Source: Myxococcales bacterium (GTDB lineage: Bacteria > Myxococcota_A > Polyangia > Haliangiales > Haliangiaceae). Taken from it: 64,000 bases of DNA. Positions 48,901-57,370 of the stretch are shown here, in pieces. Position 1 is the stretch's first letter, and each line of letters opens with the position of its first letter. The notes beneath the pieces are model-generated. The model was not told the DNA's origin. It searched no databases and saw only the letters and a list, made by a program, of their open reading frames with translations. A program made the translations under genes and the position numbers. The stretch lies in assembly GCA_016720595.1 (NCBI GenBank), contig JADKKI010000005.1, positions 1 through 64,000 on the forward strand, in the 5' to 3' direction.

Positions 48901-49109
48901 GGTACGGCCCCTGGTACGAGCACCAGAACCTGCGCGACGAGCGCACCGAGGCGTTCGCCGCCCTGCTGTGGGAGGGCGTGCACCAGTACGACTACGTGGC
49001 GCGGGCGACCACCCCGGGGAACTTCGTGGTGCCGCCGACCAAGGCCGAGGAGATGTACATGCCCGAGACGTTCGGGCGCTCGGCGAGCGATCGCGTGATC
49101 GTGGAGTAG
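42999..49109 (+). CDS. Alpha-2-macroglobulin-family lipoprotein 2
   Basis: A 2036-residue A2M-family lipoprotein, exactly as long as its upstream paralog and closely similar over most of its length. The lipobox ends at Cys24 (FVLTAC). The thioester motif is CAEQ with Cys1542 in FECAEQR. It differs most in the linker/bait-like region (about 1265-1315): charged and alanine-rich here (APMAKEEAEKKPEATRRER), proline-rich in copy 1. This fits one duplicated trap with two protease specificities. Its stop adjoins the stop of the convergent third kinase with no gap. Confidence 0.96.
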   Translation: MKSRSILTRSIALATLVPFVLTACGSRGAKQGSGEGSGDGAGSAAANVPIKVVPLSDAPPGLDLRVSNGKQGPPAFDRAKLAPATKLTEPDAQALLSRAKPLAADPVDKQAFALRAKSQPPPRTGQTITGTFPPPASSLLPPASNDAGKDLQVLRWMPEGAVPLAPELSVTFSQPMVAVTSQGDAAGTTPVKLTPQPKGAWRWIGTRTILFDPEIRFPQATTYQIEIPAGAKSANGGVLKGTKKFSFETPTATVVSEYPSTGPTKLDVPMFLLFDQKIDPAKVLAKVRVSAGAQVFPLKLLDAAEIEKDKTIKSYVDAAKQNDQDGRWLAFRSTTKFAPATAISLDVLAGTPSAEGPNLTKGVQSYAFSTYPPLLIDEATCGWGSECHPGMPFVIRFNNPLDADAFDESQLTVTPAIPGVHIVQSGTQVVIQGMTAARTMYKVEVAGKVRDEFGQTLGKAETRTFKVGDAQPTFFGPDGLVVLDPAAKQPTLDFFSVNYEQLKVRLYQVTPADFDAYQLYMRNRWNHDKPPRMPGRLVFDKLVKTTIGKNDLVETHVDLSPALKNGLGHVIALVEPHPWKESYEPPAMISWVQATKLGIDASVDGSDLHAFATELATGKPKRGVALELVPFGLKASSDDQGTATIALGAGGAKGSHMLLASEGDDVAFVAEYANWYNESGSWVKHAAGTQIAWYVIDDRKMYKPSEEVTLKGWLRTIDYGKGGDVSGIKGAVTSVTYKVTDSQGNQIGTGTAAVNSVGGFDTKFTLPKTPNLGYATVSFETQGTTKAYYGHNFQIEEFRRPEFEVTAQASQGPFLVGAGGDVTVNAKYYSGGPLAGAPATWYVSASQTSFTPPNRDEYIFGSWEPWWGYREIDYGDEGGGRYGGGSYKPPKTWSLEGKTDATGAHTLHFDFLSANPAVPMSVTANATVTDVNRQAWTASAALIVHPSSYYVGLKTKKSFVEKGTPFDLDVIGVDLDGKAVTGAKIDVKAVRLDWEYKQGRYRTKEVDPQTCDIKACSFATKEGGSYQVTATIVDPQGRPNTTKLTFWVTGGDQPPQREVQQELVQLIPDKKEYSAGNTAELLVQAPFYPAEGIVSWRRSGIVKTERITMTGPTTVLKVPITDAMTPNLYVQVDLVGAAARMDDKGMPDPALPKRPAYAVGTIDLPVPPKQRTLAVVVQPNAAKLGPGEKATLAIEVRDAAGKPVADAETAVIVVDEAILALTGYQFPNPVDVFYAQRGADVRDVYSRAYVKLAKPDASRLAQNGAPGGSAAMADATTVAAPSAAAPMAKEEAEKKPEATRRERSKNKAGEDLEQGAQASQAIAVRSNFNPLAAFSPAVHTDASGKASVEIKMPDNLTRYRIIAVATAGERQFGKGESSVTARLPLMVRPSPPRFLNFGDTFELPVVVQNQTDAPMTVKLAVRTTNATITDGAGRQVSVPANDRIEVRFPAAAEMAGTARFQIVGSAGTANDAAEIALPVWTPATTEGFATYGVIDDGAMKQPIALPGKVVTQFGGLEVTTASTNLQALTDAMLYLVHYPFECAEQRSSRILAIAALKDVLAAFKTKDMPSATSMQASVQADIEHLSQMQNYDGGFAYWDRGHPSEPYLTVYVASALGHARDKGFSVPANIIEQAKQYLRVIETHYPWYYGPEIRHTISAYALYTRKQLGDLDVAKGQKLVSEAGGVEKLSMEANGWLLGMFAGQASAKTQRDAIVRHAMNKVSETAGAANFTTAYGDGAYLLLASDRRVDAVMLESLIQEQPALDLIPKIVTGLLAHRKAGRWLNTQENTFALLALDKYFQTYEKTTPDFVARVWLGNDYAGDLAFKGRTTDYFQINIPMKDVASHDQQALTIQKDGAGRLYYRIGMTYAPASLQLDPADYGFVVERKYEGADDLQDVTRDAKGVWHIKAGSRVRVKLTMINENRRYHVALVDPLPAGLEAMNAALAVTGPIPQDPNEQKSRGAYWWWYGPWYEHQNLRDERTEAFAALLWEGVHQYDYVARATTPGNFVVPPTKAEEMYMPETFGRSASDRVIVE

Positions 49110-50945
49110 CTACTGCCGCTGCGGCAGCAGCTGCTTGAAGTGCCAGGCCGTGATCGCGGCCTGGCGCTGCGCGTTGCGTCGCGAGGTGGCGAGCGCGCTC
49201 GCGAACAGGCCGATCACGATGATCGTCACCAGGTTCGAGCCGATCAGGATCGCCATCGTGTGCGTGCCTTCGATCGACATCACATGCGAGGTCAACTCGA
49301 CGATGTGGTCGCGCAGCCCGAAGGTGCCGGCGAGCACGCCCGTCAGCTCGAGGACGACGGGGATGAGCCAGCTCGCGGCGAGCAACGAGATCACGATCCC
49401 GCGGCGATCGATCAGGAGCGGATACGCGGTGAGCGACACGGCCATGATGCAGGTGACCGCCGGGACGATGATCATCGAGCCGTAGGTCCGAGACAGGAGT
49501 GCGGCGAGCGTGCAGTTGGCGGTGGCGATCACGAGCATCTGCCAGCGCTGTGCAGGGCGCTGGGTGACGCGCCACACGTAGGTCGCGAGCAGGACGGTAT
49601 ACGCCGCGATGCCGATCACGAGCGGCGGGTTGGAGACGCCGTTCACGCACGCGATCGCGAGGTACGCGAGGATCACGACGAACGACAGCATCGCCGCCTT
49701 GCCCTGGCGCTGCTGCACCTCGACCTCGGCGGCGCCGAGCTCCTCGACCAGCTCCGCCGGATAGGTCCTGGTCGGTTCGAACATCAGGGTCTGCACGATC
49801 GCTGCTGCGGCGGTGGATTCGGGATCGAGGGACAGGGCACGCCCGGCGGCCTGGATGGCCTCCGCCCGCCTTTTGATGTCTCCGGATCTGACCGCCTCCT
49901 CCGCGCGCGCGACGAACGTCTTCGCGAGCTCGCGGCGTTGCTCCAGATCGCGGTCACCGTCGAGGTAGCGCTGGAGACGTTCGGCGAGCGCCTTCGCGCT
50001 CGGGCGTTCGGTCGCGCGGGTCGACAGGGCTTCGATGCACAGCCGATCGAGCTCCGGCGCGATCGGCCGCTCGGGCCGACGTCGTGCGGGGCCTCCGTCG
50101 ATGCCCTGTAGCGTGCTCGTCAGCGCGCCTACACCCTTGGGATGGAGCGCCTCGCCGGAGAGGATCTCGAACAGGATCGCACCGAGGGCGTAGATGTCGG
50201 CGCAGGGCCCCACGTGCGCGGCGCCCTCGATCTGCTCCGGGGCCATGTACCCGGGCGTGCCGAGCAGCGCTCCGGCCTGGGTGTGGCCGTCGAGGCTCAT
50301 GACGCCATCCCCCATCGATCCCCCGTCCTCGCTCTCTGTGACGATCCGCGCGAGGCCCCAGTCGAGGACATAGACCTCGCCGAAATCTCCGACCATGATG
50401 TTCGCCGGCTTCAGATCACGGTGGACGACGGCGCGGGAGTGCGCGAACTCGACCGCGAGGCAGACGTCCGCGAACATGCGGAGCACGCGCTGCTGGGATG
50501 GGGGCGACGGTGCGACGAGGAGCTCGCCGAGCGTGGTGCCGGTCAGCCGCTTCATCGTGAAGTAGGGAAGCTCGGCTTCGTCACGACCCAGCGAGTGGAC
50601 CGGGACGATCGAGGGGTGCTCGAGCCGAGCCTGGATCTTCGCCTCGCGAAGGAACCGTGCGACCGCGTCCTTGCTCGGCTTGTGCCCGCGCATCTGCTTG
50701 ATGGCGACGTCCCGGCCGATCGTCTGGTCCCGACACAGCAGCACGTCTCCCATCCCACCGTGCCCGAGCAGCGGCCCGACCTCGTAGTTCGCGATCGACA
50801 GGCGGGCCGAGGAGCCGGCTGTGGTGTTCGGCTGGCTGGGGACGGTCGACGGGCGGGGGCGAGGCGGCACGACGGCGTCGGTCGCAGACGTGGTTAGGGG
50901 TGCCTGTGTCGCGCCCAGGGCCGGATCGCTCGAGTCGGGAGCCAT
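49110..50945 (-). CDS. Ser/Thr protein kinase with C-terminal multi-TM domain
   Basis: A 611-residue kinase. The kinase domain (54-330) has GHGGMGDV, AIK with Lys83, HRDLKPAN with Asp177, and APE. The usual DFG reads DWG (195-197), so the metal-binding aspartate is kept but the phenylalanine is replaced by tryptophan. A helical linker follows, then about six membrane helices (about 420-590). The membrane part is C-terminal here, unlike the kinase at 8.1 kb. The ATG at 50945 is chosen; a longer frame would cross the divergent gene start. No partner gene on the strand. Confidence 0.92.
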   Translation of the reverse strand: MAPDSSDPALGATQAPLTTSATDAVVPPRPRPSTVPSQPNTTAGSSARLSIANYEVGPLLGHGGMGDVLLCRDQTIGRDVAIKQMRGHKPSKDAVARFLREAKIQARLEHPSIVPVHSLGRDEAELPYFTMKRLTGTTLGELLVAPSPPSQQRVLRMFADVCLAVEFAHSRAVVHRDLKPANIMVGDFGEVYVLDWGLARIVTESEDGGSMGDGVMSLDGHTQAGALLGTPGYMAPEQIEGAAHVGPCADIYALGAILFEILSGEALHPKGVGALTSTLQGIDGGPARRRPERPIAPELDRLCIEALSTRATERPSAKALAERLQRYLDGDRDLEQRRELAKTFVARAEEAVRSGDIKRRAEAIQAAGRALSLDPESTAAAAIVQTLMFEPTRTYPAELVEELGAAEVEVQQRQGKAAMLSFVVILAYLAIACVNGVSNPPLVIGIAAYTVLLATYVWRVTQRPAQRWQMLVIATANCTLAALLSRTYGSMIIVPAVTCIMAVSLTAYPLLIDRRGIVISLLAASWLIPVVLELTGVLAGTFGLRDHIVELTSHVMSIEGTHTMAILIGSNLVTIIVIGLFASALATSRRNAQRQAAITAWHFKQLLPQRQ

Positions 50946-50997
50946 GACCGCATGGTACGTCGAGATTTCGGCGCGCGCGCATAGTAGGTTGCTGCGC

Positions 50998-51519
50998 GTG
51001 GCGGTCATCTTCATCGACGGTAACGACCTGCGCGCGGCGGAGATCGGTCAGATCGTTCCGAACCTGACGTTGACCGTCGAAGCGCTGCAATCGGGGTTCT
51101 CCACCAGTGCGCCGGAGCCCGGTCAGCGCGCGCGTGACAAGGTGCTCGCGCATCCGGTGACCACCGGCTGCTTCGCGGAGGCCGTGGATCTCACGACGAT
51201 GGCGGGCAAGAGCCTGCGGCTCGAGCTCGATTCGGAGAACGAGAACCGGTTCTGCAAGTGGTGGCGCGAGACGCCGGCGAAGATGCAGCTGGTGATCGCC
51301 CTGCGCCGCGCGCCCGATGCGGAGATCGAGATCTTCACCGCCGTGTGCGAGGGACGGATCGCCGACAAGCCGGCCGGTCCGCACTTGCTCGGCTGGGATC
51401 GGTTGTTCGTGCCGGCGGGTGAGGACTTCACGCTCGCGCAGCTCACCGAGGCCCGAGAGGTCACGGAGTTCCGGCGCGCGGCGTACACCCAGGTCGCGGC
51501 GGCGTTCGGCGTGTCGTGA
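50998..51519 (+). CDS. Divergent Ham1/ITPase-like nucleoside triphosphatase
   Basis: A 173-residue protein that fits the Ham1/RdgB non-canonical purine NTPase fold, closer to the eukaryotic ITPA pattern. Supporting parts are an N-terminal FIDGNDLRAAEIGQIVP in place of the TGNxxKxxE motif, the segment FTAVCEGRIADKPAG, and LLGWDRLFVPAGEDFTLAQL. The highly conserved lysine of the first loop is not visible, so catalysis may differ. Family role: removing ITP, XTP and dITP from the nucleotide pool. The GTG at 50998 gives 52 bases between divergent starts. Its stop overlaps the next start (GTGA). Confidence 0.7.
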   Translation: MAVIFIDGNDLRAAEIGQIVPNLTLTVEALQSGFSTSAPEPGQRARDKVLAHPVTTGCFAEAVDLTTMAGKSLRLELDSENENRFCKWWRETPAKMQLVIALRRAPDAEIEIFTAVCEGRIADKPAGPHLLGWDRLFVPAGEDFTLAQLTEAREVTEFRRAAYTQVAAAFGVS

Positions 51520-52451
51520 GCGGCCGGTTCGACGAGCGGGCCACGCAGCCCACCCGCGGCGCGAGTGACATCTTCAAGTGGAAGCTCGGCAAGCGCGAGC
51601 CGCGCCGCGACGACCATGCGGTGATCGATGCGATCCGTCCCGGTCTGCGCGAGGGCGGTGCCGCAGCGCTCGTGGGTGGTGATCCGGTGGCGGTGTGGAT
51701 CGGCCATGCCACCTGGGCGTTCCGCCTCGGTGGACAGCTGGTCGTCACCGATCCGATCTGGTCGAAGTCGATCGGCGGCGCGGTGCCGCGCCTGGTGGCG
51801 CCGGGCGTGCCGCTCGCGGATCTGCCAGCGCCGGACCTGGTGCTGGTCACGCACGATCACCGCGATCACATGGATCTGCCGACGCTCGGCAAGCTCCCGT
51901 CGTCGTCGACGTACGTCGTGCCACTCGGCAACGGCCCGCGGATCGCCAAGCTCGGCCACGGCAACGTCGTCGAGCTCGATTGGTGGCAGACCCACGTGCA
52001 CGGCGCTCTCGAGATCACGCTGGTGCCGGCGCGCCACTGGTCGATGCGGATGCCGTGGAACAAGAACGACACGCTGTGGGGCGGCTACGTGGTGCGCGGT
52101 CCGGAGGGCACCGCGTATCACTCGGGCGACACCGCGTTCGGCGAGCACTTCGCCGAGATCGGATCGCGGATCGGGACGATCGACTGGGCGATGCTGCCGA
52201 TCGGCGGCTATTCGCCGCGCTGGTTCATGGAGCCGCAGCACGTGGATCCGATCGAGGCCGCGCGCGGCTTCGAGGCGCTCGGCGCGCGGAACTTCCTGGC
52301 GATGCACTGGGGCACGTTCCGGCTGACCGACGAGGCGGTGGGCGAGCCGCCGGAGCGGCTGCGTGCGTACTGGGCCGAGCGCGGGCTCGATCCGGGGCGG
52401 CTGTGGATCCTCGACGCGGGCGAAGCGCGCGCGCTGGTCCGTGGGCGGTGA
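51516..52451 (+). CDS. Metallo-beta-lactamase-fold hydrolase (NAPE-PLD/UlaG-like)
   Basis: A 311-residue hydrolase. The zinc motif is VTHDHRDHMD (His113, Asp114, His115, Asp117, His118). Later family parts are AYHSGDTAFGEHF and FLAMHWGTFRLTDE. It belongs to the group that holds NAPE-phospholipase D, UlaG and RomA. A cytosolic enzyme by sequence. It starts with a GTG that overlaps the ITPase-like stop by four bases, so the two are translationally coupled; a nucleotide- or phosphodiester-linked job is possible but not shown. Confidence 0.9.
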   Translation: MSGRFDERATQPTRGASDIFKWKLGKREPRRDDHAVIDAIRPGLREGGAAALVGGDPVAVWIGHATWAFRLGGQLVVTDPIWSKSIGGAVPRLVAPGVPLADLPAPDLVLVTHDHRDHMDLPTLGKLPSSSTYVVPLGNGPRIAKLGHGNVVELDWWQTHVHGALEITLVPARHWSMRMPWNKNDTLWGGYVVRGPEGTAYHSGDTAFGEHFAEIGSRIGTIDWAMLPIGGYSPRWFMEPQHVDPIEAARGFEALGARNFLAMHWGTFRLTDEAVGEPPERLRAYWAERGLDPGRLWILDAGEARALVRGR

Positions 52452-52486
52452 TCGGGCGGTGATCCGCCGGTGATCGGGCGGTGATC
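52443..52486. repeat. 11-bp tandem repeat spanning a stop codon
   Basis: Four units of GGGCGGTGATC (the third is CGCCGGTGATC), in tandem. The stop codon TGA of the metallo-hydrolase (52449-52451) lies in unit 1. It looks like recent slippage and may extend or shorten the gene's 3' end. Confidence 0.75.
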
Positions 52487-52786
52487 CGGCCGGGCCACGG
52501 AGGCAGAGATCAAACCCAGGAAGCCAGGAACCAAGGTCGGAGACTTTTTCAAGTCCGCTGCCTTGCGGGGATCCGGTGCTGATCGGGCCGTGCCACGGAG
52601 TTGGACCCGATCTCGCCGCAACGGAAGCCAGGCCCCAGCTTTCAAAGCCTCCGCGCTCTGGCTTGCCGACCTCCGGCCCGGGTTTGATCTCCGATCCACC
52701 ACGGGTGGCCAGGTTTCAGCCGGCTCCGGATTCGTGGCTTCCGGGCCCGGGCGACGGTGCTGGCCCGAATGCGCGCGCTTACTTCG
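52452..52786. other. Gene-free stretch with an inverted repeat
   Basis: A 335-base gap between convergent genes. It holds a 12-bp inverted repeat, GAGATCAAACCC (52506-52517) with GGGTTTGATCTC (52680-52691). The arms extend imperfectly through AGGAAGCCAG on the left and CTGGCTT (52658-52664) on the right. Several short motifs (GCCACGGAG, AAGCCAGG) occur twice. It may be the shell of a small mobile or terminator element. No gene was seen. Confidence 0.5.
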
Positions 52787-53593
52787 CTAACGTACGCGAG
52801 TCCGGATGATCCGCAGCGCGGCGCCGCTGGCCGGTGACGGATCGGCGGCGAGGCAGCGCGCGATCTCCTTGAGCGCGACCTTCGGCGCATCGTCGATCGC
52901 CACGGCGGTGCGCAGGCGCGCGAGGCCCGGCTCGCCGAGCGCCGCGAGGATCGGCGCGGCCGGATCGGCGACCAGATCGGCGCACAGCACCTGCCCGGCG
53001 GTCAGGGCGACCCGCGGATCGGGGTCCGACGCGATGGTCTTGACCAGGCGCGCGCGCAGCGCGGCGGGGACAGGGACCGCGACATCCGCGATCGCGGTCT
53101 GGCGCAGCGCTGGGTCCGGATCGTCGAGCGCGGTGTCGAGCGGCAGGCCGACGCCGTCCGGGGCGAGCGCGGAGGCGGCGTCGAGGGCGAGGATCCGGAG
53201 CTCGATCCACCGCGTGCGATCGGCGGCGAGTGCGGCCCAGCTGGCCCGCCAGATCGTGATCTCCTCGGGAGCGAGATCATCCGCGGGCGGGTGCGAGGCG
53301 AGCTCGCGTGCGATCGTCCGCGCCGCGCGCGCGGCGGGCACGGCGGTCCGGCGATCGGGTCCGGCGGCGATGCGCGCGAGCGGCTCGAGCAGCTCCGCGC
53401 GATCCTCCACCACGGGGGCGGCGGCGATCCCGGCGAGCTGGGTCGTGCGGTCCAAGGAGGCGAGGGCCTGCTCGACGATCACCGGACCGGCCAGCGCACC
53501 CTGGCGGCTGGCCTCATCGAGATCACCGCGCTCGAGCGCAGCCTTCATCGACGCGATCCCGGCCGCGGCGAACACCAGGTGACCCCACAGCAC
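52787..53593 (-). CDS. HEAT-repeat-like protein
   Basis: A 268-residue alpha-helical, alanine-rich protein with units such as DPDPALRQTAIADVAVPVPAA and SDPDPRVALTAGQVLCADL, each about 30-40 residues: HEAT/PBS-lyase-like repeats. The N-terminus (HLVFAAAGIASMKA) is weakly hydrophobic; a signal peptide is uncertain. The start is a GTG at 53593, and the gene is divergent from lexA, so it may share SOS control. No catalytic motif. Confidence 0.65.
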   Translation of the reverse strand: MLWGHLVFAAAGIASMKAALERGDLDEASRQGALAGPVIVEQALASLDRTTQLAGIAAAPVVEDRAELLEPLARIAAGPDRRTAVPAARAARTIARELASHPPADDLAPEEITIWRASWAALAADRTRWIELRILALDAASALAPDGVGLPLDTALDDPDPALRQTAIADVAVPVPAALRARLVKTIASDPDPRVALTAGQVLCADLVADPAAPILAALGEPGLARLRTAVAIDDAPKVALKEIARCLAADPSPASGAALRIIRTRVR

Positions 53594-53657
53594 GCCCCGA
53601 TCGTGCGCGGTTACCCCGTCGATGACCCGGAATCGATGGAGAATTTGAGCGAAAAAA

Positions 53658-53702
53658 TTGACAGGGTGATAGGGCGTTCAGTACGGTGAGTCCGTTCAGT
53701 AC
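53658..53702. promoter_or_regulatory. lexA promoter with twin GTTCAGTAC sites
   Basis: TTGACA (53658-53663) is a good -35 box. GTTCAGTAC occurs twice, at 53676-53684 and 53694-53702, exactly 18 bases apart. GTTCAG is the right half reported for myxobacterial LexA boxes, so these are candidate LexA operators for autoregulation. They may also serve the divergent HEAT gene (start at 53593). Confidence 0.7.
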
Positions 53703-53724
53703 CTCATCAGCGAAGCAGGTGGCC

Positions 53725-54423
53725 ATGGCCGACGCGCTCACGTTGCGACAGCGGGAAATCCTCGATTTCATTTCAGCTTCCATCGTGGAGCGTGGCTTTC
53801 CGCCCACCCTGCGAGAGATCGGTGAGCACTTCCAGATCCGGTCCACGAACGGCGTGAACGACCATCTGAAGGCGCTCGAGAAGAAGGGTCACCTTCGCCG
53901 GGAGGACCTGAAGTCCCGCGCGATGCGCCCGATCCTCCCGGACGGGAGTGGCGAGGTCGTCCCGCTGCGGCGTGGTGCAGCGATGGGCACCGGCAACGTC
54001 GAGGTGATCGCCGCTGCCAACGACGATGACGACATGGCCGAGATCCCGATCCTCGGGCGCGTGGCGGCGGGTGTGCCGATCCTCGCGGTCGAGAACGCCA
54101 CCGATACGGTGCGCGTCGACCGGGTGCTGATCGGTGGTCACCGCGAGGTGTTCGGCCTGCGGATCGTCGGCGAGTCGATGATCGAGGACGGGATCTTCGA
54201 CGGAGACTACGTGTTCGTGAAGAAGACCCCGAGTGCCGCGACCGGGGACATCGTGGTCGCGATGATCGAGGGTGAGGCCACCGTGAAGCGGTACTACCCG
54301 GAGGGTGACCGAATCCGGTTCCAGCCGGCGAACTCCAACATGACGCCGATCATCGTGCGTCGGTCGGACTTCAAGTCGGTCGACATCATCGGGATCGTCG
54401 TCGGCGTGTACCGCAAGCTGTAG
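53725..54423 (+). CDS. lexA: LexA repressor
   Basis: A 232-residue LexA. The winged helix is [21 protein letters not shown] with [21 protein letters not shown]. The self-cleavage site is GRVAAGVPI (Ala115-Gly116), and the catalytic pair is Ser151 (GESMIEDG) and Lys188 (EATVKRYY). The acidic linker before the cleavage site (NDDDDMAE) and the total length exceed the Escherichia coli protein (202). LexA represses SOS genes and self-cleaves with RecA on DNA damage. The ATG at 53725 follows the twin operator by 22 bases. Autoregulation is likely. Confidence 0.97.
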   Translation: MADALTLRQREILDFISASIVERGFPPTLREIGEHFQIRSTNGVNDHLKALEKKGHLRREDLKSRAMRPILPDGSGEVVPLRRGAAMGTGNVEVIAAANDDDDMAEIPILGRVAAGVPILAVENATDTVRVDRVLIGGHREVFGLRIVGESMIEDGIFDGDYVFVKKTPSAATGDIVVAMIEGEATVKRYYPEGDRIRFQPANSNMTPIIVRRSDFKSVDIIGIVVGVYRKL

Positions 54424-54574
54424 CTCATTTTGCCGCCGCGCCCGACGCCGGCGACGCCCGCGGGGGCTGTCCCGGCTGAGGCTCGGACGCCGCGTGTGAC
54501 CGGACATTTCCGCAGGTCGTGCCAGCCAAAACGAGCCAACCAATCGGTGGTTCGTATGTCAAACTGAACACCCG

Positions 54575-56917
<2,343 letters not shown>

Positions 56918-56965
56918 CGTGCACGGTCGCTCGGGCGCACAGCCAGAGCGGCTCGCTCAGGTCGC

Positions 56966-57175
56966 TCAGGTCGCTTTCAGGACCTTCGCGGCGAACAGGC
57001 CTTTGGGCCCGTTGGACTCCTCGTACTCGACGGTCTGACCCTGGTTGAGGGTACGGAACCCCTCACCGGTGATCGACGAGTAGTGGACGAACACGTCCTT
57101 GCCATCATCGGCCCGGCTGATGAAGCCGTAGCCCTTGGCATCGTTGAACCACTTCACCGTACCGACCTGCGCCAT
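56966..57175 (-). CDS. Cold-shock protein (CspA family)
   Basis: A 69-residue OB-fold RNA chaperone. It carries RNP1 KGYGFI and RNP2 VFVHYSSI, with the family opening MAQVGTVKWFNDAKGYGFI. It binds single-stranded RNA or DNA and melts mRNA structures at low temperature or during stress. The ATG at 57175 follows a GGGAGG ribosome site. A leader of at least 180 bases to the divergent gene (57371) is AT-richer than its surroundings, as expected for a Csp 5' UTR. Confidence 0.96.
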   Translation of the reverse strand: MAQVGTVKWFNDAKGYGFISRADDGKDVFVHYSSITGEGFRTLNQGQTVEYEESNGPKGLFAAKVLKAT

Positions 57176-57370
57176 CTTTACTACCTCCCCGCGGCCACAC
57201 ATCCCGTGCCGCGCGCCTCCCGTTTGACCATTCGGAGCGAGGACGCTCAACAACAATCTCGGACAAAGCGATCACGCTATTTAAAAGTTCATTTGGAGCG
57301 AAACGTTTGGAACGACTCGGGTAACGGGGATCACTAGAACATCGGCGGGGGATCATGCGTTGGTAACCAT
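57176..57370. promoter_or_regulatory. AT-richer divergent leader between the csp and propeller genes
   Basis: A 195-base gap with an AT-rich patch near TATTTAAAAG (57279-57288), unusual here. It probably holds the cold-shock promoter and leader and the promoter of the plus-strand lipoprotein. I could not fix boxes with certainty. Confidence 0.4.

Noticed and set aside
57176..57370. A cold-shock leader riboswitch
   Set aside because: The AT-rich leader fits a Csp 5' UTR, but I could not draw a defined cold-box fold, so only a leader is claimed.
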